A stretch of DNA of 64,000 bases from Oscillospiraceae bacterium (lineage in GTDB: Bacteria > Bacillota > Clostridia > Oscillospirales > Ruminococcaceae): assembly GCA_024684395.1 (NCBI GenBank), contig JAIKWY010000223.1, positions 29,986-93,985 of the forward strand, read 5' to 3'. Below are positions 59,195 to 64,000 of the stretch, piece by piece (position 1 is the stretch's first letter; each line of letters begins with the position of its first letter). The position numbers were made by a program, and so were the translations under genes. The notes below the pieces were generated by a model. That model ran no database searches, had not been told where the DNA came from, and saw only the letters and a list, made by a program, of their open reading frames with translations.

Positions 59195-59227
59195 AAAAAC
59201 AGGGCTGCACCGGGCAGCCCTGTTTTT
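59195..59227. terminator. Intrinsic terminator
   Basis: aaaaacagggctgc-accgg-gcagccctgttttt. Confidence 0.85.
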
Positions 59228-59234
59228 CGGCTTC

Positions 59235-59435
59235 TTAGTTGCCAAATGCTTCGTTGAGCTTTGCGATCAGCTCATCCGGATCTACGCCGTGTACCGCACA
59301 TGCCTCCTCGATGGTCTCGCCACGGGATGCCGGGCAGCCCAGGCAGTGCATACCGATGCCCAGAAAATACGGTGCGGCGATCTCGAGGTTCTCGTCGAGG
59401 ATGTCGCCGATCACGGTGTCCTTTGTTACTACCAT
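59235..59435 (-). CDS. DUF1858 domain protein
   Basis: MVVTKDTVIGDILDENLEIAAPYFLGIGMHCLGCPASRGETIEEACAVHGVDPDELIAKLNE. Confidence 0.92.
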   Translation of the reverse strand: MVVTKDTVIGDILDENLEIAAPYFLGIGMHCLGCPASRGETIEEACAVHGVDPDELIAKLNEAFGN

Positions 59436-59498
59436 AGTTCTTCTCCTTTTCGTGGTACGCAGAAAGCACAGCATGAAGCCGTGCTTTCTGAACAATTC

Positions 59499-59774
59499 TT
59501 ATTCCTCGCGCATCTTGGCGAAGCACTCGCTGCAATATACCGGTCTGTCCTCACGGGGCTGGAACGGTACACGAGCCTCGCCGCCGCAGCTTGCGCATGT
59601 TGCGGTGAACATCTCTCTGGGAGCCTTAGCGCCGCCCTTTCTGGCTGCACGGCAGTCTCTGCATCTCTGGGGCTCGTGCTCGAAGCCCTTCTCTGCATAG
59701 AACTCCTGCTCGCCGGCAGTGAATACGAACTCATTGCCGCAGTCCTTACAAACTAAAGTCTTGTCTTCGTACAT
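59499..59774 (-). CDS. CxxC-x17-CxxC zinc-ribbon protein
   Basis: TLVCKDCGNEFVFTAGEQEFYAEKGFEHEPQRCRDCRAARK ... TCASCGGEARVPFQPREDRPVYCSECF. Confidence 0.9.
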   Translation of the reverse strand: MYEDKTLVCKDCGNEFVFTAGEQEFYAEKGFEHEPQRCRDCRAARKGGAKAPREMFTATCASCGGEARVPFQPREDRPVYCSECFAKMREE

Positions 59775-59954
59775 GGTTTTTTACCTCACTTTGAGAAATT
59801 TGTTTTTCGGACTACGGACGGAGTTGATACCGCCACCTTTTTCCACAGAAGATATGCCAGTGAATACCAAGAGATATGCCAGTGAATACCTAAAGAAGAA
59901 ACTGCTCTGATTAAGCTACAAGCCCTTTATCGAAAGCCCGGAGGCTGACGAACG

Positions 59955-60539
59955 TTATTGATCGAAGTAATCCGTACTCCGCACGGCACGCATTTTTCTG
60001 CGTATTCTCTGCATAGCGTTGTCCACCGCCTTCTCTGCGATGCCCAGCCTTGCGGCTGCTTCGGCATAGGAGGCGCCGTCCATCACGCATTGCAGGATCT
60101 CCCATTCCCGGGCGGACAGCAATGCCATCACCTGCATTCGGCGCTGCGCATAGCTCTCCTTCTCCACCAGAATGCTCTCCGGTGTGTCCGGGTCTGCAAG
60201 CTCACCCTGCTCTTCCATGACCTGTACCAGATCATCGCAGGGAACTGCATTTCTGGACTCCCGCTGCACAAAGCTCCGCATCCGGTTGAGGATGCATGTC
60301 TGTGCATAGGAGGAAAATTTCACTTCCCGTGTGCCGTCAAACTGCGGGATCGCACGCAGCAGGGCGATCAGCCCTTCCTGCACCAGATCATCCGCATCGG
60401 CACAGCCAGCCATTCTTCCGGCATGATACCGGATCAGGCCAAGATACCTCGACAGCAGCACGCCCTCCGCTTCCACGGAATCCTTTGCCGCAGCCGCCAA
60501 TGCCTCATCACTGAGCGTCTCAAACGCCGCCAAGTGCAT
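59955..60539 (-). CDS. RNA polymerase sigma-70-like factor (SigH-type)
   Basis: DLVQEGLIALLRAIPQFDGTREVKFSSYAQTCILNRMRSFVQRE ... LSAREWEILQCVMDGASYAEAAARLGIAEKAVDNAMQRIRRK. Confidence 0.9.
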   Translation of the reverse strand: MHLAAFETLSDEALAAAAKDSVEAEGVLLSRYLGLIRYHAGRMAGCADADDLVQEGLIALLRAIPQFDGTREVKFSSYAQTCILNRMRSFVQRESRNAVPCDDLVQVMEEQGELADPDTPESILVEKESYAQRRMQVMALLSAREWEILQCVMDGASYAEAAARLGIAEKAVDNAMQRIRRKMRAVRSTDYFDQ

Positions 60540-61098
60540 CCTCCTTCCGGAAGGCTGTTCTGCCCTCGGAGAACAGGTCGCCGCCATCGGCATCGTTGCA
60601 GACGACCAAGGGGAAATCTTCGATATACAGCCGCTTCACCGACTCGCAGCCGAGATCCTCGAATGCGATGACCTCGAGCGATTTGATACAGCGGGCTGCC
60701 AGAGCGCCTGCGCCGCCGACTGCACAGAGATAGACTGCGCCGTTCCGGGCGACCGCATCACGCACTGCCTGGGAACGCTCCCCCTTGCCGATCATCCCGG
60801 CAAGCCCGAGATCGAGCAGTCGGGGGGCATAGGGATCCATCCGTCCGGAGGTCGTGGGTCCGCAGGAGCCGATCAGCTTTCCCGGCGGTGCAGGGGTGGG
60901 CCCTGCGTAGTAGACCACGGCGCCTTCGAGCGGGAAGGGCGGTTCCTCGCCGGCATCGAGCATGGCTGCGATGCGCTTGTGTGCCGCATCCCGTGCGGTG
61001 TAGACATAGCCCGAAAGCAATATCTTCTCGCCGACACGGAGCTTGGCATCCTTCAATGCTTCGGTGCGGATACGCCGTACCTCTGGCATGTTCATCAC
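60520..61098 (-). CDS. Class I fumarate hydratase beta (C-terminal) subunit
   Basis: LLSGYVYTARDAAHKRI ... VVYYAGPTPAPPGKLIGSCGPTTSGRMD. Confidence 0.93.
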   Translation of the reverse strand: MMNMPEVRRIRTEALKDAKLRVGEKILLSGYVYTARDAAHKRIAAMLDAGEEPPFPLEGAVVYYAGPTPAPPGKLIGSCGPTTSGRMDPYAPRLLDLGLAGMIGKGERSQAVRDAVARNGAVYLCAVGGAGALAARCIKSLEVIAFEDLGCESVKRLYIEDFPLVVCNDADGGDLFSEGRTAFRKEDALGGV

Positions 61099-61105
61099 CT
61101 CAGAA

Positions 61106-62752
61106 TTATTCAGTCACCGCAGCCTCTGCGTCCTTGATCAGGTCGCTCATGTTGAAGCTGGAGACCTTTGCCGGCTTCTTCATGGGAGTCGGCTGCTTGT
61201 CGCTCGGTACACGGAGATTGTTCTCCGGATCGGGCATTGCTGCAAAATCATGCATCATGGACTCTGCAAAGTCATCGGTGATCGCCGGAGAGCCCTTGAC
61301 GGACTTCGGTGCCTCTTCCTTTGCTGCGGGCTGCGGGATGGGAGCATCTGCCGGCACATTGCCTGCCATGATGTCATCCATCTTCTCATTCTCGAGCTTG
61401 GTGGTCTCCTCAACAGAAGATCTTGCCTCGGTGATGATCGCATTGGTCTCGCTGATGCGCTCGTTGACGGTCTTTGCCGCACGAGCCATAAGCTCGCCTG
61501 CTTCCTTCATGCTCTTCTCGAAACCGTCGATCTCGATGGTCAGCATGGAGTGCAGTGTTGCAGTGAGCTGGCGCACACGGCGCTCCTGCTCTACGGAATC
61601 CTTCTTGATGCGGACGGACTCAGCCTCAGCCTCTGTTCTTGCAGTGCTCAGGATGGTCTCTGCCTCTGCATTGGCGCTGGACATACGCTCCTCAGCCTCA
61701 CGCAGGATGCGCTCTGCCTCGGCATTTGCTTCGTCGAGGGTGAGCTTTGCCTGTGCGTCTGCCTCGGCAACGGTCTTCTTTGCCTTTGCGGTCGCTTCTT
61801 CGGTCGTTGTCTTAGCCTTGGCATTGGCATCGTCAACGGTCTTCTTTGCCTGTGCATTGGCATCATCGACCGTCTTCTTTGCCTGTGCATCGGCATCGGC
61901 TACGGTCTTCTTTGCCTTCTCGTCTGCCTCACGGGTCGTCTTGTCAGCGTTCATCTTCGCCGTCTTGACGAGCTGCTGGGCATTCTTCTGTGCCTCTGCA
62001 TAGAGCGCACTCATATCAAAGCCCGGATCGAAGCCGCTGTCGCTGTTCTCCAGCTCAGTGACCTTATCCTCGAGCTCTGCTACCTTCTTTTCCAGATCCT
62101 CAGCCTTGGTCTTGTACTCCTCGATCTGGGAATCCTTGGCGAACATCTCGCCCTCCATATTGGCAAGCGCAGCGGTCGTCTCTTCAAGCTGAGACTTGAG
62201 GTCGCCCATTTCCTTCTCGCTGGATGTCAGATCATCCTTGAGCTGCTGCACGGAAGCGGAAAGCTCGCCGCTTGCCGTTGCGCTGGTCTTGAGCTTGGTG
62301 TTCTCGGAGGTCAGCGTGCTGATCTCGCCCTTGAGAGCTACGATCTCCTGCTGGAGCTCCTTCACCTTGGTGTCATCGCCAGCCTTAGCCTGGGACTGTG
62401 CCTGATTGAGCAGCTGCTTCATCTGCTGGGCATCGGCTCTTCTGCCGTCCTGCTCAGCTTTCAGGGCAACCGCCAGCTTGGTAGCCTTCTCGGTTGCATC
62501 TTTGAGCTGGGCGGCACTTGCCTGAGCAGCCTTCTGGTATTCTGCTGCCTGTCTCTGTGCAGCTTCCAGATCCCGTTTGTACTCCTGTACAAGCTGCGAC
62601 TCCTGGCTCGAACCGGCTTCCTCACGGTCTGCCAGTTCCTTTTCGAGCTCTTCGATCTTGGAATTGAGCTCATCCACGTAGGTCAGGACTGAGTCTTTGT
62701 CGAAGCCGCCGAATTTTGCGGGCTTTAGTACATTCTGCGGAATACCATCCAT
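61106..62752 (-). CDS. DivIVA-domain coiled-coil protein with 11-residue Ala/Lys-rich repeats
   Basis: LKPAKFGGFDKDSVLTYVDELNSKIEELEKEL; DADAQAKKTVDDANAQAKKTVDDANAKAK repeat tract. Confidence 0.88.
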   Translation of the reverse strand: MDGIPQNVLKPAKFGGFDKDSVLTYVDELNSKIEELEKELADREEAGSSQESQLVQEYKRDLEAAQRQAAEYQKAAQASAAQLKDATEKATKLAVALKAEQDGRRADAQQMKQLLNQAQSQAKAGDDTKVKELQQEIVALKGEISTLTSENTKLKTSATASGELSASVQQLKDDLTSSEKEMGDLKSQLEETTAALANMEGEMFAKDSQIEEYKTKAEDLEKKVAELEDKVTELENSDSGFDPGFDMSALYAEAQKNAQQLVKTAKMNADKTTREADEKAKKTVADADAQAKKTVDDANAQAKKTVDDANAKAKTTTEEATAKAKKTVAEADAQAKLTLDEANAEAERILREAEERMSSANAEAETILSTARTEAEAESVRIKKDSVEQERRVRQLTATLHSMLTIEIDGFEKSMKEAGELMARAAKTVNERISETNAIITEARSSVEETTKLENEKMDDIMAGNVPADAPIPQPAAKEEAPKSVKGSPAITDDFAESMMHDFAAMPDPENNLRVPSDKQPTPMKKPAKVSSFNMSDLIKDAEAAVTE

Positions 62753-62919
62753 AGCAATCTCTCCTTCGCCGAAGCTCCTATACAAATAGTATAGAACCGT
62801 GCTTCTTTTTCATATTATCTTTATTATATCATATTTTCATGGCAGTTGCAAGAGATTATCCGTAAAAATCAGCACTCCATTTTAGTGCAGTTTTCACAAA
62901 CGGTTTGAAATGCACAAAA

Positions 62920-62947
62920 ATCCTGCTGTCAGAATTGACAGCAGGAT
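62920..62947 (-). terminator. Intrinsic terminator of ftsZ
   Basis: Minus strand ATCCTGCTGTCA-ATTC-TGACAGCAGGAT-TTTTG. Confidence 0.85.
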
Positions 62948-62975
62948 CTCTTTTATGATATATTACGACAATTGC

Positions 62976-64000
62976 TTAGCGGCCGCCGAGAATATCAAAA
63001 ATGTCCTGCATATCAAAATCATTCTCAGGACGTTTCGGTGCTGCGGGCTGACCATAGTCCATCTTGTCGTCGAGCAGCGGATTGTCGATCTTGAGCGGCT
63101 CCTCAACTGCTTCGACCTCGAAAGAATTGTCGATACCGGAAGCGCTCTTCGGCTCTTCCTTCTTGGGTCTTCTGGGGGTGCTGAACGATGTGCCGCCGAA
63201 ATCAGCTGCAATGACGGTGATCGTCATCTCGTCCTGCATATCCTCCTTGAATGCTGCACCGAAGATGAACTGTACATCCGGAGCAGCTGCCTCGGTGATC
63301 ATCTTGGATGCGGTATCCACATCGGAAGCGAGGGTGTCCTCGGACATTGCGATGTTGATGAGCAGGCGCTTCGCACCGGCGATGGAGGTTTCAAGCAGCG
63401 GGCTGGAGATAACTGCCTTGGCTGCCTCGGTCGCCTTGTCCTTGCCCTGACCGTGACCGATTGCCATGTGTGCGTAGCCTGCGCCCTTCATGGTCGTGGA
63501 TACGTCTGCGAAGTCGAGGTTGATGTAGCCCTCTTCTACGATCAGGTCTGCGATGCTCTTGACACCGGTCTTGAGGATGTCATCGGAGAGTGCGAAGGAT
63601 TCCTTCATCGTCAGCGGCTTCTCGAGACCGACCAGCAGGCGCTCGTTCGGGATCACGATCAGAGAGTCAACGTACTGCTTCAGCTCGCTGATGCCCTTCT
63701 CTGCCTGTGCCATCTTCTGCTCACGCTCAAATGCGAACGGCTTGGTGACAACTGCGACGGTCAGGATACCCATCTCCTGTGCTGCCTTGGCTACGATCGG
63801 CGCTGCACCGGTACCGGTACCGCCGCCCATGCCGGCTGTGATGAATACCATATCGGCACCCTTCAGAGATGCTTCGATCTCCTCGAGGTTCTCCTCTGCG
63901 CTGTGCTGACCTACCTCCGGCTTGTTGCCGGCGCCTCTGCCCTTGGTGAGCTTGGCACCGATCTGGATGCGGGTAGCTGCCTTGGAATTTTTCAGTGCCT
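62976..64000 (-). CDS. ftsZ: Cell division protein FtsZ (5' end outside the window)
   Basis: ADMVFITAGMGGGTGTGAAPIVAKAAQEMGILTVAVVTKPF ... LIVIPNERLL; open to the window end. Confidence 0.97.
   Translation of the reverse strand, partial: ALKNSKAATRIQIGAKLTKGRGAGNKPEVGQHSAEENLEEIEASLKGADMVFITAGMGGGTGTGAAPIVAKAAQEMGILTVAVVTKPFAFEREQKMAQAEKGISELKQYVDSLIVIPNERLLVGLEKPLTMKESFALSDDILKTGVKSIADLIVEEGYINLDFADVSTTMKGAGYAHMAIGHGQGKDKATEAAKAVISSPLLETSIAGAKRLLINIAMSEDTLASDVDTASKMITEAAAPDVQFIFGAAFKEDMQDEMTITVIAADFGGTSFSTPRRPKKEEPKSASGIDNSFEVEAVEEPLKIDNPLLDDKMDYGQPAAPKRPENDFDMQDIFDILGGR

Overview
This 64 kb window looks like a chromosomal segment from a Ruminococcus-like member of the Oscillospiraceae. That is an inference from gene content, gene order and a TM-anchored GH9 cellulase. 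Most of it is conserved housekeeping synteny: efp, pepP, aroQ, yqeG, rpsU, leuS, rsfS, lytR-family, yqeK, nadD, yhbY, rdgB, ftsY, smc, rnc, plsX, trmFO, topA, dprA, trmH-family, rplT-rpmI-infC, phoH-ybeY-era-yqzL-recO, mutS2, ireB, mpg, rqcH/NFACT, rlmA-like, nif3-like, trmK, sigma factor, fumarase beta, divIVA and ftsZ (truncated by the window end). The most unusual features are: (1) a six-gene tandem cluster of BspA-type LRR proteins with no evident signal peptides, five of them carrying zinc-ribbon modules, with one member split by a 40-bp-period duplication (about 22.6-28.7 kb); (2) at least two dispersed palindromic repeat families, one with a 56-bp copy embedded in the lytR-family coding sequence and another copy flanked by a 44-bp direct duplication; (3) an FtsY whose acidic repeat region lies at the C-terminus with a WWQFWKKK tail; (4) a structured rpsU 5' leader behind a near-consensus promoter; (5) a LacI-type sugar-sensing domain fused to GGDEF next to a membrane-anchored GH9 cellulase. 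No CRISPR array, rRNA, tRNA or intact transposon was recognised. No database or folding computation was run; all family names come from reading the proteins.
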